DNA of 64,000 nucleotides from Buxus sempervirens. Taxonomy: Eukaryota > Streptophyta > Magnoliopsida > Buxales > Buxaceae. The notes below the pieces were generated by a model that was given only the letters and a program-made list of their open reading frames with translations, had not been told where the DNA came from and ran no database searches. Both the position numbers and the translations under genes were made by a program. Within the stretch, counting starts at the first letter, position 1; the number at the start of each line of letters is the position of its first letter. The stretch spans positions 2,489,883 to 2,553,882 of the forward strand of contig OX387183.1 of the NCBI GenBank assembly GCA_947561395.2, written 5' to 3'. Below are positions 30,666 to 43,240 of this stretch, piece by piece.

Positions 30666-32469
30666 TGTAGACACCCCAAATTGCACTAAAAATGAGAAAA
30701 TAATTGAAAATATTAATTGGGATTTGAAACAAGTCAAAAAAGTGTAAAATCTGGCCAAACTGGTCATGACAGTATTTTGTTTACGGACTGGTCATACCTG
30801 CAGTTGATATACGGTCACGGCGTGCCTGTATTAATAATACGGGCAGGGCGCGACCGTAATATATATACGGGCATGGGGGTCTTTGTGCGAATTTTACCTT
30901 TTTGATTTTTGAGCCTTATCTGCACCCAAATATATCTCTTGGATAAGCGAATTCTCTTATTTATCTGTTCGAATTATCTCATTTATCCTTGTGGATAAAG
31001 GATTGGCATGATCTTGTGTTTAACTCAAACTGAAACTCTATCTTGTCAAACCTTAGACCAACCATGCCCCTGGGTTTGCCTATAAATAGAGGGCCTTTCC
31101 TTAAGCGAAAGGCCACGAAAATTTGAAGTCCAAGAAGCTCCAAGAGAAGAAGAGGAACCCCTGCTGCTTTGCTTGCTGAATCCAGGTAAGTCCCTTTTCC
31201 CTTTTATTTTCTGTCTTCAATTCTAGAAGTAATAGGATCATCTCTATTGCTGTAGAATAAGGCCATCTTTTATCTTGTATTCCTAAACTTGTCTCTAAGT
31301 ACCTCAAGAGTCTCTCTAGCCGTAAAACGTGAAGAGAGAGCTAGGGAAAAAGAGAACAGGTGGATCCCTAGAATAGAACCCCATATCTGTTTTTCTCCTT
31401 TTTTTAGAATAAAGCCTTGGATTGTGTTTGTGTAACCAAACCTATCTCTAAGTACCTCAAGAATCCTCTCTAGCCGTAAAACGTGAAGAGAGAGCTAGGG
31501 GAAAAGAGAACAGGTGGAACCGTAGGGTAGACCCCCATGTACTCTAATCTGTGAGATGTGGTTGCTTTAAATATCCTTATCATGTTTTAATGCTTTTTAT
31601 GATATATCTGAATGAATAAGATGAATCCATGATGTTTATAGCATGAGATCCCCACTTTTTTCTAAAATTTGGATTTTCACCACTTTTGCACCTACAGCAC
31701 TGTTTTCGTGATTTTTGTGGTTTTAGGCTAAGATCTTGGATTTATCATGATCAATATGGTAGATCTGGATCCAGAAGCCTGAAAATAAATTCTAGGGTTT
31801 CATGATATGGTTTTTAAATCGTTTTTCATTATTGAGAGAAGACCCTACGGTCTAAATTCTCCCATTTTGATGTTCTTCATCAATGTGGGTATTTTTGGTT
31901 TTGATTTCTTGATTTAATGTGAAATTTGGACTTTATCTATGTCCTGGACTATTCAAGTTCAATTTTGAAATATTTTATAAAAATCATATTTTTCTAGATT
32001 TCTAGAATTTGACTTGAAGCCAGATTTTTGGATTTTTCACTTTAAATTGATTTTATTTGATTTTATCTCAATTTTATTTTGATCATGAAACCCTAGGCAT
32101 GGTATGATCATATTTGAAAGTTCTAGATCAATCAGACTATTCATATGAAAAAACCATATATTTTTGTCTTTTTTGTGATTTTTATAGCAAGCTTTTTCCT
32201 TTATTTTAACATGAACAATACCTGGCAACTACCTTGTGTGGATGAATAGGGGTGCCTAACACCTTCCCCTATTCATAACCTAATCCCCTTACCTATCTCT
32301 GGTTGTTTTTTTAGGAGGGTTATTTTTACCCTAAATTTGCCTTTTGAGCTTATTTGATATTTTGGTGTCCATTCACACCTAAATTGAATGGTGGCAACTC
32401 TTTGTTTAATTTAATCCCGTGTGATGATTGAGGAAGTCAATGGAAATTGATTTTTTCCCATGTCTCACA
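30666..32469 (+). repeat. 3' LTR of the non-autonomous element
   Basis: 1,804 bp, matching 2598-4373 apart from scattered substitutions and one extra 28-bp palindromic unit in U3 (about 30805-30835). The TATA box is at 31081 and the U5 hairpin at 32242-32276. TATAC follows at 32470-32474. Confidence 0.93.
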
Positions 32470-32474
32470 TATAC

Positions 32475-35463
32475 AGCCTCTAAAGTATTCCCACTTCTAG
32501 AGTATCCCATTCCATTAAAAGTCCAGCATTAACCATTTAATACAATTCCTAAGAAATCCACAAATAACTTTTAACAACAATATATATATATGAGCTGGAA
32601 ATAAGCTGAATAACAGCATCTAAATTATTGGAAATGGACTGAGCACTACTCGGCCATGCTCAGCAGACCTGGGCCCCAGCAACATATATTTATACTATTC
32701 AATGCAACACTCAAAAGTTCCTTAAACTGATCAAAAGCTTCACTCACAACTACTTGCAGAATTTTCCTAAGTCTTCACTTAATGTATTTAACTCACTTTG
32801 GGTTTAAATCAAATCATTCAGACCATAACACAAACAGCAGCCCCTCATAGTCATTCATTTAAAAATTCTGCAATATCAATAAGAATTTAGTCCCCAATGG
32901 AACTAATCCATTTATTCTCTTGTTCTACATTCCAAATAAAATTCAATTTACCTAATAAAACAACAACCTTTCCTTAGTTTCTTGTTTGCACCAAATTCAG
33001 AAACTGTTAATGCCAGGCGTCCATGACTAACCAGAAACAGGGAAGACCAATTTGGTATGCTAATATAGTACAACATTTCAATTGGAAACATCTAAACCAT
33101 TTCAATTTTTATACAACTTACAACTTGATGTCCATGCCATTAACAATAGAAATCTGGTTCAATACATTTATCCTAGTTGGATTTAATTACACAATCAAAA
33201 AATTTGCACACAATTGGTCACTCACGCATTCACCTAAATCAGAAATCAGCAAAACAATTATAAGACCCTGTATATGTATATAATCTGATCCATTAGCTTC
33301 CTTATTTTGTCACCAGCAGATCAAACTCATTTACTTAAACAGTAGTATCCTTGTAAATTTAACTGAATCAATGCTTACTATAGCTCAATGCTAGGCGCCA
33401 GAAAAATTCTGCAGAAACAAGGTTCGACTAACCTTTAATTCAAGACTGAACTAAATTCAATTCAAATCATGTAAAATGTAAGTGTGAAAACTCACACTCC
33501 GTATATGGCAAATGTTTGACAAATTATATCTTCTAATAATCTTCAAGATGTGCAGAATTAAAATATAAGTTCTGTGAATTTAATAAAGAGGAAGGTAAAT
33601 GCTGCCACACAGCTACCACGTCCCTGGTAGCTCAAGGAAATGCAAAGTTCTCTAAATAAAGAACATTTCGTAAAGGCACATGTAAGGAACAACGCCGCTA
33701 CCACTCCGCTGGCAGCACATAAGTGAAATAGTGCTTTGAAAGTAAAGTACGCGCACCTGCGTCGTAAGGCGACGCCGACACGCCGCTGGTAGCACAGAGC
33801 AAGATTGAAGAATCAAAAAAATCAGTTGTGCACATGCCGCGTTCCCTCTCGCTAGCAGCGCGCTGGCAGCACGCCCTTAACTGAGTCTATTTTGATTTGA
33901 GCGGGACTTGAGTTCGCTTCCAGCCGTCTACCCCGATCGCAAGGCGACGCCACCAGCGCTCGATGCGATCTAAGTTTTCTTCTTTAAATAGACGAGCTGT
34001 ATTTTTTTGAAATGACTTTTTCTTTTGATCAATTTGATTTGGATCTTGAGGTGTTCGAGATTCAATCAATTCATCTTTAGAGAGTCGGTGATCGAGTGAG
34101 GGGGAGATCTGAGAGAGATCTCCTGGAATTGGAGTTTGAGGATTCTTCTTCATTTCGGAACTTCACTTGATCGTATGATCTCCTGGATTGGTGATCAAGC
34201 TTGATGGATGCATAGGTGGATTCCTATTGCATTGGATCATCTCAGTGGACTCTAAGGTGATTGTTACGATCTAGATTGATCGTGAATTGCAGCTTGTGGA
34301 TTCAAGTTGTGTTGCAGTTCGTGGATTCGAGCTGTGGATCTGGATTGATCGTGAATTGCAGCTTGTGGATTCAAGTTGTGTTGCAGCTCGTGGATTCGAG
34401 CTGTGGATCTGGATTGATCGTGAATTGCAGCTTGTGGATTCAAGTTGTGTTACAGTTCGTGGATTCGAGCTGTGGATTGCTGTTGAGTGAGTTCAATTGT
34501 AAAGGTTAAGTGTGTTTTCCTTTGTAATTGTTTTTCATTCAATAGTGGAGATTCTAAGGGTTAGTCGCCTAATATAGACTCGAGGTTTTTCCTGGATCTG
34601 GATTCAGGTGTCCTCGTATAAATTCTGTGTGTATGTTTCCGCATTGTTAAGATCATAATTGTTGTAGATCAAGGACCTGTAGAGTAGTCTCCTACTCTTT
34701 CATAAAATGAAATAAATTTATGCTACTTACTTGATTACACAATTCCACAAATCTGAACCCTCTCAATCGGCATGCACCACTCCTAAATTCAAATCACTTT
34801 TAGCCGCCCTCTTCCTCTATCCTTTGAAATACAATCCAAACAATAGAAATCAGATCTGAGATCTGATTTCGAATTACAATATGACTTAATCAGAACCTCA
34901 ATCCAAATGCCAATCTCCTACTTGAGTTAAAAGGAGAACATACCTGCTCCAATTGCAGGTTGCCGGCCTAACTCAGGTGCTGTTGGAATTTCTCTTCTCT
35001 CCTCATGGACAGCAATCAAACAATCACAGCAAATTCCTCTTGAGCAGCTTTAAATCTCTAGATCTGGCCCCTCACCCTAATTCCTTCTCTTTTCTGAGAG
35101 CTCCCAATTCAGATCGACCAATGCAAAACCATTGACTGAATTTTTCACTTAACTTTTATAGTTGCCGCCTAGCAGCAATTTTTATTCATGTTCACATGAG
35201 TGCCACTCCACCACATCTCTCCTACAACAGCAACTTATTTTATTTTTACACATTAAATTTCCACATCAGCAACCAACTTAACTCTCATAATAACACTACA
35301 AAAATTTTCCTTACCTTAATAAATAAAAGATCTCCAAGATGGTTCACCTGGATTTTAATTTAAGTCCATATGGTCACCTTTTCTACAAAAACCACTAATT
35401 AGTTTTTATTTAAGATACTAAACTAATATAATTTTTATTTGCATAAAAATTAGGGATTTTACA
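32475..35463. other. Right arm of the solo-LTR-like element
   Basis: Non-coding. GCTACCA/TGGTAGC-type palindromes cluster at about 33599-33860, followed by a TTTAAATA box at about 33984. A tandem repeat lies at 34268-34475. The stretch at about 34500-34680 resembles 3' ends of some copia LTRs, so an older embedded fragment is possible. Confidence 0.45.
34268..34475 (+). repeat. Three tandem copies of a 69-bp unit
   Basis: Each unit contains TGGATTGATCGTGAATTGCA and GTGGATTCGAGCTGTGGAT. The overlapping ORFs of 67-82 codons are by-products of the repeat. Confidence 0.85.
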
Positions 35464-35682
35464 CGAAGTGGCTGTGCTCATACTCGAAGTAACTATATAT
35501 GAAATTAATTACAATATTTCTGAAACTTGTTACTAACAGCTATAATGACCATTAGTGTAGTCTTATGTTGAGTTTGAACCATTCAAGCTGTAGTCGAATT
35601 GGTTTTCTTACTGACCCTATTAATATAAGGACGAGAAACACAAGAAAAGAGAGCAAGATCAGACTAGCAAATGAGTTAAAAC

Positions 35683-36188
35683 TGATTCTTTGGCTACAAT
35701 GGCAAGCACTCTCCAAAGCAGTCTTCATGTTATCAACAACATCAAAACCCCTGACTGAGTTTTTGTTTTCTAGCACCTCCTTCTCACTCTGCACGTTAGT
35801 AGTGTTGTCTAATAAAAGTGATCCATCACAACCCTAAAAAAAATACCAAATAGTTTTACTTCAATACTTACAATAGCTCTATCTAAAAGTCAAAGAGGAA
35901 GCTCTAAAAACCTAAAACAAGCAACAAAAGAGTTTTAATTTTCACGGGGTGGAAAGATCAATTTTAGATATAAATTAAAGCTTAAAGCCTAAGTTTACAT
36001 TAACAAAGTAATCATGGAAATGGAGTCGATTGAGGCTAGCACCAATCCTCGGATCGGTTGCTAGAGCACTAATTAGAACACCACGAATAATGTTTGTCAC
36101 GCATGGGCAAGTACTATCGTAGAACCTTGGTAGATTGTCCAAGGCACAAGAGGCATATAAATGCTGATAACATAAAGGAAGGAGACAT
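35683..36188 (-). pseudogene. Class III peroxidase pseudogene A (exons 1-2 only)
   Basis: Exon 1 (36188-35999) starts with an ATG and signal-peptide-like codons. It is 190 bp against 207 bp in the neighbouring copy, so the frame breaks after about 20 codons. In the shifted frame the family motif appears as LHFHDYFVN, with Tyr where the conserved distal-site Cys stands in HFHDCF. Exon 2 (35833 to about 35683) shows [10 protein letters not shown] and [17 protein letters not shown], then lacks about 30 bp covering the VVSCADILA region and has no clear splice donor. Exons 3-4 are not in the window; the large LTR element at 199-35463 lies where intron 2 would be. Class III peroxidases are secreted haem enzymes that oxidise phenolics with hydrogen peroxide. 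This copy cannot make one. Confidence 0.88.
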
Positions 36189-36270
36189 TGTATCTAGATT
36201 TCACAAACAAAGAGAGCTTAATTCTCTTCTCTTTGTTTTCTTGATCTCTATGAGACTCTAAACATCTCCA

Positions 36271-36276
36271 TTTATA
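36271..36276 (-). promoter_or_regulatory. TATA box of peroxidase pseudogene A
   Basis: TATAAA on the minus strand about 85 bp upstream of the ATG. The promoter and 5' UTR here are recognisably homologous to those of pseudogene B (TATA at 54140-54145), which shows tandem duplication of the whole gene. Confidence 0.6.
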
Positions 36277-36299
36277 CAGAAAATCTGGTATTTTAACAG

Positions 36300-37793
36300 A
36301 TTGATTACGAAGTGCTTGGCATTAGTCGGCCACACGATCCATGTACACGTCTGATCTTGAACTGTTCGTGGCGAACGGTGGATATCAGGTAGGTGCAATA
36401 TTGCATGAATTAAAAATAGAAAGTCATTGTTGGGCAGCGGGAGGTTTTTCTCGGGGAAATTGGTTTTTAGCTATATTTTTTCAAAATAATTCAGATTCAG
36501 TTGGTCAATTCTTAAAAATTAAAAATTAGTGGTATATTTTCAAATAATTGAGATTCAGAAATTTTGATAAGATTTGGGACGTGTTTCAGACTCTCAGCAC
36601 ACGAGATTATTGACTTTTAATGGCGAAATGTTTGTCTCCTTGTGCGTTATGGACACTTTTATATATGAATATATGGACAGGGAATAAACTGGTGTTATAT
36701 AAAGGGGACGACACAGCTCATCACGGAGCTGCTTTCAAAAGCCAAAAAAACTAAACAAATATTCCGGAAAATTAGGGATAATTGTGCGAACTTTTTCAAG
36801 GCGAAGTGGCCGATTTTTAAGCAAAATTTCTCTGGTTTTTGAATAATTTAGGCTTATTATTGAGTTAGATATACTCTTGTGTTGTAAGCTGACCAACGCG
36901 CCAAAGACTTAAGGTATTGAGTTCGGTATATTCTTGTATTGTCACTTCACCAATATGTCGAAAGCCCCAAGGTAGATGAGCTCTAGATCTTCAGATCAAG
37001 TCCAGCAATCTTAGCGATTATAATAGTTTACTATATCCTTTTCAAGACTTTCGTTCTTTAGGATTAAAATAGATCATGGGTTTTGCTTTCATCAACGCTG
37101 GTAGAAGCCTATTTCCTTGCAGCTTATGAAATTATCCCCAAGGTAGATGAACTCTTCGGAACAAAACCTACAATTTTTGGGTTATAATAGTTCGCCATGC
37201 TTGCAACAATTACAAAAGAGAAATATCATTATTTATGGACGTAGGCATCCTTCAACACCCCAATTCAATGTATTACCAACCATTGCACTGGTTGAATCAA
37301 TGCTGCACGTACCCCTGAGCAAATACAGGAATGCCATCTTTATGGATAATTGATCGAAACTTTTTTTTTTTTTGGTAACAGGATAATTGATCTAAACGCA
37401 TCGTCAGCATAGGTCGGTTCCTTTATTTTTTGTTGGTAAAACAGCATGGGCTAGTTTTTTTTGGTAGTGTAGCATAGGCCAGCTCCCCATTAAAGCGAGA
37501 ACCAAACGAGTTTAATGCCACCAATAAGTGTCCCGTCACGTTTACGCAAGATCATATTAATTAGTCAAAGGAAGCCGTCCCCACTCCCCACTCCCCACTC
37601 AGAAGGTGAAATTCTCTCTCTAAAAAACAAAAGAGGTTTGCGCATCCATTTATTACAAAACCGTGAGTGGTCCTCTTTCCCTTTGCAATCAGTCAAGATA
37701 ATAACTGGGGCAGAGCCGATGGTGCTTAATCTCGTTAACAAATGCAATTGTTATACCGACATCCCATCTGCCGACACTTCAGACATTATGAGT

Positions 37794-37850
<57 letters not shown>

Positions 37851-38190
37851 ATTCAGACTTGGTATGTGAATTCTTATTTTGTGTCAAGATTTTCAAAAGC
37901 TAATAATGCTTTTTAATCTTCCTGTTTCAGAAGTTCTCATCGGGTCCTCTACGGCTTCTTCAAATCTTTATTATTTAATAACGCGTTGGGAATTATGCAT
38001 CCAAATATAAATTTGTTAAAAGATCCCAGAAGGGAAAGAAGATATATTGGATCCTGCAAGTCACAAACTCAACGAAAGAGACAACAGGTTTTATTTATGA
38101 GATGGATATTACCATCATTACACATACTCAAACTAGCAAGCCATATTATGCTTTTGGATTCTCTTACATCTCTTTACTTTTACTGACTCA
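36300..38190. other. Intergenic region between the two peroxidase copies
   Basis: No convincing gene is seen. It contains a CT microsatellite at 37801-37847; the ORF crossing it has a poly-Ser/Leu tail from the repeat and is rejected. Confidence 0.6.
37801..37847. repeat. CT dinucleotide microsatellite
   Basis: Uninterrupted CT repeat, about 23 units. Confidence 0.95.
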
Positions 38191-38892
<702 letters not shown>

Positions 38893-39234
38893 CTGCAAAT
38901 ATGCGTGGAATGTTTAGCTATAGTATCAAAATAATGAAGATCTGGTAACAGTAGGGAGAGGATTTGTGGATGTAGAAGAGGATTTTGTGGTTTGCAGTCC
39001 TACTTTTCACAGATTTAGTGTAGGAAATATCATCATTCGTGAATGTAGGCGTCTTTCCTATCTTTGTCTGCTTGAAATTTTTTTTTATTGCTTGGTTTGC
39101 TGTTTTTCTCTCTTATCTTCTATCATCTCAGTGATTATAAAAGGTGTAACATTACATTACTTTATATATCTAAAAAATTTTGTTAACTGAATTTCCATAG
39201 AGTAGAATCTAATAAAAGAGTAGTAAATGGTTTA

Positions 39235-39500
39235 CACTACAAAAAAAAGGGGGCAACAAGGGCGAATTTTTGCCGGCGGTTTGAGAAAAACGCCGGCAAA
39301 TGGTGGTTTCGCCCGCGGTTTTTTAAAAGCCGCCGACAAAAACCCAAGAGCCGCGCAAATGGTAGTTTTGCCGGTGGTTTTTTAAAAGCCGCCGGCAAAA
39401 ACCCAATAGAGCCGCGGGCAAAAACCCAATAGAGCCGCGCAAATGGTAGTTTTGCCGGCGGGTTTTTAAAAGCCGCCGGCAAAAACCCAGTAAAGCCGCG
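39235..39500. repeat. Left terminal and subterminal repeats of the CACTA element
   Basis: The CACTACAAAA end is followed by at least four copies of a GCCGGCGGTTTT / AAAGCCGCCGGC inverted motif spaced 40-60 bp apart. These are typical transposase-binding subterminal repeats. The Arg-rich ORFs here are artefacts. Confidence 0.85.
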
Positions 39501-40680
39501 CGAATGAATTGTTTTTCCGTCGTCTTCTTTTTGCCCCAAATTCCAGCGCCTCCTTCTTCCCCTTGGCGCGCGATTGTCCTGCTCCATTGCCATTTTCCCC
39601 AAGTGCTGCCACGCAATAGTCGTTCTGCTCCATTGCGGTTTTCCCTCGTCCTACTCCATTGCTGTTTTCTCCGAGCGCTACCGAGCGATAGTCGTCCATT
39701 ACCGTTTTCCCCAATGACCGGAAAATAAAGAGAGAGAAGATACAGGAAATCTGAAGGAACAAAACGGAGCCTTCATCGCCATCAACGCAAACCTTAACCC
39801 TAACGCGTTTATTTACGGAGTAAGAACTTCTATCGACTTATTTCTTCAGGTATCTACACAGGTATCACACCCTGTGTAGATACCTCAAAAAGCAAGGGTG
39901 TATCGATAGGGTTCTCTCTGAAGGAGAAGGACAGGCATCAGTAGGGTTCTCATTCATGGAGAAATTGAGATTAAGATTTCTTTGAGCCATATTAAAGGTT
40001 TGTTTGTATCGTCTACGCAGAAGCAGCTTCAATGTCTACCCTGGAAATCGAAGCTCGAGAGTATGTTCTCTGTCGAAGTCTTCTCTGTTTACTGTTCCTC
40101 TTATTCATAGGGGGATTTTTGAGCTATTTTACTTCTGGAAAGTGAAACTCTCGTGTTAATATTAGCTCTGCAACTCTCGTATTATTACATATTGTTGCAA
40201 TCGTTTGATGTGTTTTATTGTAATGGCTAGGTTTTATGGTTTGGTGTTTTGTTAATGGTTAGGTTCTGAGTTAGTGTTGCTTCGATGGTTTCTTTTTTAT
40301 TTCTATCGTTTCATCGATCAACTCTTCCGCTGCCTAATCTCCCAACAATACCACTTCCATCTCTTAATTCTTACGGAAGGCAAAAACCACAATGACAAAT
40401 CTGGCGTTGGTGGTGAATGGTTGGTGTTAATTTTTTATGTAGCTAGAGATTTTTTCAAATTTATTAAAACCCTATCCTAAATGCTCTAATTCTTCGTTCT
40501 ACCCACTTGCTCTTCCAGATTTCCTTTGTAGTGTGTGTTTTTGGCAGATGTAAGACTTTAATATTTATCATGGATTTGGGGTTTTAACATATATTTATGT
40601 GTTTTACTTTCTTTTCTCGGTTTGTATGAACTACCTTTTATTCCATTATTTTACTTTTAATTAGAAGAGTTTATCTATAC
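39501..40680. other. CACTA interior, unassigned
   Basis: No gene is recognised. A perfect 15-bp-arm hairpin lies at 39848-39885 (AGGTATCTACACAGG and its complement). Exons 3-4 expected for the captured TFL1-like gene were looked for here and not found. Confidence 0.5.
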
Positions 40681-41075
40681 CAGTGAAGATGCTCCCTCAG
40701 ATATGGATCACTAGGGCCTGGGACATCTGGGTCTGCCATTACCTGCAATAGAGAAGTAAGGGTTGCAAAATAACAAGATTAAATCTGATGTATATTCCAG
40801 ATAGAAATCTGATGTCTGAGAAGAAAATGGCGAAGAAAGAAAAAAGCCTGGGATCAATGTAAAAGGAAGAATACCAGTGTAAAGAAAGTTCTCATATCCC
40901 CTCCACGAACCTCAACCTTAGGTTTGGTAGTTACTGCTGAGGGATAGAGCTCATGGCCATTGCAGACTTGCTTGTTACCATGGTAAGTCACAGTCATCTT
41001 TACTGATGGGGGGAAAGGATCCAGAACATCTCCTATCACTCTCCCAACTATGAGGGGATCACCCATTCTTGCCAT
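40681..41075 (-). pseudogene. Captured fragment of a TFL1/CEN-like gene, exons 1-2
   Basis: Exon 1 (41075-40875, 201 bp) starts [17 protein letters not shown] and ends MRTFFTL. A GT-AG intron follows, then exon 2 (40742-40681) of exactly 62 bp encoding [18 protein letters not shown], with a GT donor after it. The exon 1 and exon 2 sizes and all boundaries match the FT/TFL1 (PEBP) family. The His in REHLHW is the residue typical of TFL1/CEN-type floral repressors, where FT has Tyr. No stop is present in the fragment, but exons 3-4 with the ligand-pocket and external-loop parts are missing. A TATA-like run lies about 90 bp upstream (41160-41172), so some native promoter may have been carried along. 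A copia element now separates the upstream region at 41246. Confidence 0.93.
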
Positions 41076-41245
41076 GATTGGGATTTGGAAGCAAAGGGTT
41101 TAGGAGATTGGATGACACTGATTTACTTGAATGGTTTCTTATTGGCTATGGAAGTAGAACCCTCATATATATATAATCATGAAAACCCCCTTCCTTTGTA
41201 CTTTGATCCTTGGAGGCTTGGGACAGGTGGAATTAACAAATATAG

Positions 41246-41600
41246 TGTTGTGATATTCAATCACACACCAAGAACACGGTAAGAACCAGAAGCCTTTTCT
41301 GTTATTTCTTTAGAACCAAGAATAGAGAAATTACAATCATCAAATCAGAAACTATACTCTGTCACTTCCTCTCTCTAATCACCAGAAGTGGTTCTATATT
41401 TCTGTTTACAAGAAACTCTCTCTCTCTCTCTCTATTAATTACCCCTGTGCACAAGAAACCCCCCCTTATATAGAGATCTCAAGCCCTCTAACTTAACAAG
41501 AAAGATTCCAAGAAGTGGCTGTTACAACTAACTCCACGTCAGCAGCCACTTGATCAGCATAGGCTTGTCACAGGTCACTTAATAGTTGGCAATTACAACA
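41246..41600 (-). repeat. 3' LTR of the copia element
   Basis: Near-identical to 45639-45992; it contains a CT microsatellite at about 41417-41433. The purine-rich AAGGTGGAGTTT lies just inside it as the plus-strand primer tract. Confidence 0.95.
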
Positions 41601-41679
41601 AAACTCCACCTTGACAACCAATTAAGTTGTAAAAGTGTCTTTCTTCCCTTCTGGTCACACTTGTTCCATTGATGTGTCT

Positions 41680-42282
41680 TTAGCAATCTCCCATATTGAT
41701 TAAGTTCAAACAATGTCTGAACTTACCAGCATTCAAAGCCTTTGTCAACATATCAGAAGGATTATCTTCAGTGGGAACTTTTCCAACTCCAATTTCTCCT
41801 GCTGAAATGACATCCCTCACAAAATGCAGTCTGATATCAATATGTTTAGATCTTTCATGGTATGCTTGATTCTTGATTAGATGTATTGCACTTTGATTAT
41901 CACAGTATACTGAAACTTTCCCTTCATACATGCTCAGCTCTTGTGTTATGCCTTTAAGCCACATTGCTTCTTTTATAGCTTCTGTCATAGCCATATATTC
42001 TGCCTCAGTTGTTGATAGAGCCACAACCGACTGAAGGTTGGCTTTCCAACTTATTGCTCCTCCAAAAGCTGTGAAAACATATCCGGTTAGAGATTTTCTG
42101 GTGTCTATATTCCCAGCATAGTCAGAGTCCACAAATCCTTGAAGATCTCTTCCCAACTGATCACTGCCTCCAAAAATCAATCCCAAACTCTCTGAACCAG
42201 CTAAGTATTGGAAGAGCCACTTTATGGCTTGCCAGTGGGTTTTGCCTGGGTTGCTTATGTACCTACTGACCATACTGACTGC
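41680..42282 (-). pseudogene. pol: Copia RNase H region, separated by a nonsense codon
   Basis: The frame continues directly from the RT region after TAG at 42283-42285, which stands where a sense codon follows SRPDLA in related elements. It encodes the RNase H motifs FVDSDYAGN and TTEAEYMA and the DNQSAIHL segment. The stop would block its translation. Confidence 0.92.
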
Positions 42283-43240
42283 CTATGCCAAATCTGGCCG
42301 TGAACACACTATGGCATACATAACACTACCAACCATGCTAGCATATGGTATTCTCTCCATAAACTTTTGCTCTTCTGCTGTTCCAGGTGCTTGGGTTATG
42401 GAAAGTTTGAATTGTTGACCCATAGGAGTACTGACTTTCTTCAAATTGTCCATCTCAAATCTACTCAGGACTTTAGAAATGTAAGATTTTTGAGATAAGT
42501 ACAGGATCCTCTTATTTCTGTCTCTTTCAATTTCCATACCAAGTATTCTTTTGGCAGATCCGAGATCTTTCATTTCAAATTCTGACTTGAGCATTTCTTT
42601 CACTTGTTCCATCAGCCTTCTTTCTTTACAAGCCACTAACATGTCATCCACATATAACAGAAGATACACCATGCATCCTTCATCTTGCTTGAAGTAAACA
42701 CACCCATCATAGTTGCTCCGATTGAAGCCAATGTGTAACATGTATTTATCAAATCTTTTATACCATTGCCTAGGTGATTGTTTTAGGCCATATAGGGATT
42801 TCTTAAGAAAACAGACCTGTCCTTTAGTTGTTTCTTCCATGAGTCCTTCAGGTGGCTGCATGTAGATTGATTCATCAAGCTCTCCATGTAAGAAAGCTGT
42901 TTTCACATCGAGCTGATCTAATTCCAGGTCTTCAAAAGCAACATAGGATAGCATTAGTCTGATGGAACTGTGCCTAACTACGGGAGAAAAAATCTCATTG
43001 TAGTCAACACCCTCTCTTTGTGAAAAACCCTTAGCCACTAATCTTGCTTTATACCTTGGACCCTCTCTTCCTGGTATTCCTTCTTTCCTTTTGAAAATCC
43101 ACTTGGATCCTACCAGCTTCCGATCTTTAGGTAAAGAGACCAGTTCCCAAGTTTCATTTTTCTTTAAAGAGTCCATCTCCTCTTGTATTGCTTTAATCCA
43201 CTGATCTGCATCTTTGCTATTAATGGCTTCTTGGTATGTC
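42283..43240 (-). pseudogene. pol: Copia reverse transcriptase region
   Basis: The RT motif YVDDMLVAC is present, preceded by DQLDVKTAFLHGELDE. The frame joins upstream sequence TYQEAINSKDADQW at about 43239, where a one-base shift separates it from the gag-integrase frame. It ends at the nonsense codon 42283-42285. Confidence 0.93.

Larger units (their letters stand above)
2598..32469 (+). mobile_element. Non-autonomous LTR retrotransposon, Tat/Ogre-related (LARD-like)
   Basis: Direct LTRs at 2598-4373 and 30666-32469 both begin TGTAGACACCCC and end CCATGTCTCACA. The element is flanked by TATAC at 2593-2597 and 32470-32474. A primer-binding site follows the 5' LTR and a purine tract precedes the 3' LTR. 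With the nested minus-strand element (9038-30397) removed, its own length is about 8.5 kb. The internal region (4374-9037 plus 30398-30665) encodes no gag, protease, RT or integrase, so it must have been mobilised in trans. Its LTR ends, PBS, leader block and hairpin array match those of the nested coding element, which marks that element's family as the likely helper. The two LTRs differ by clearly more substitutions than the nested element's LTRs, plus a 28-bp indel, consistent with an older insertion. Confidence 0.92.
199..35463. mobile_element. Solo-LTR-like element (about 5.4 kb once nested DNA is removed)
   Basis: The element starts TGTAACGCCCC at 199 and ends GGGATTTTACA at 35463, so it has TG...CA ends. 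It is flanked by CGAAG at 194-198 and again at 35464-35468, a 5-bp target-site duplication. Its own sequence is 199-2597 plus 32475-35463; the rest is a nested insertion. No gag, pol or internal LTR repeat is visible, so a solo LTR left by LTR-LTR recombination is the simplest reading. The ends resemble large LTRs of Tekay/Del-type chromoviruses read from the minus strand (TGTAAAATCCC...GGGGCGTTACA); that assignment is from general knowledge and is weak. Orientation is uncertain: a TTTAAATA box at about 33984 on the plus strand follows a cluster of GCTACCA/TGGTAGC palindromes. Confidence 0.7.

Noticed and set aside
34261..34509. ORFs with repeated VDSSC-type peptides
   Set aside because: By-product of the 69-bp tandem repeat.
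37515..37916. 133-codon ORF between the peroxidase copies
   Set aside because: Its C-terminal part is the CT microsatellite and the rest matches no family I recognise.
39237..39762. Arg-rich overlapping ORFs at the CACTA left end
   Set aside because: They arise from the GC-rich subterminal repeats.
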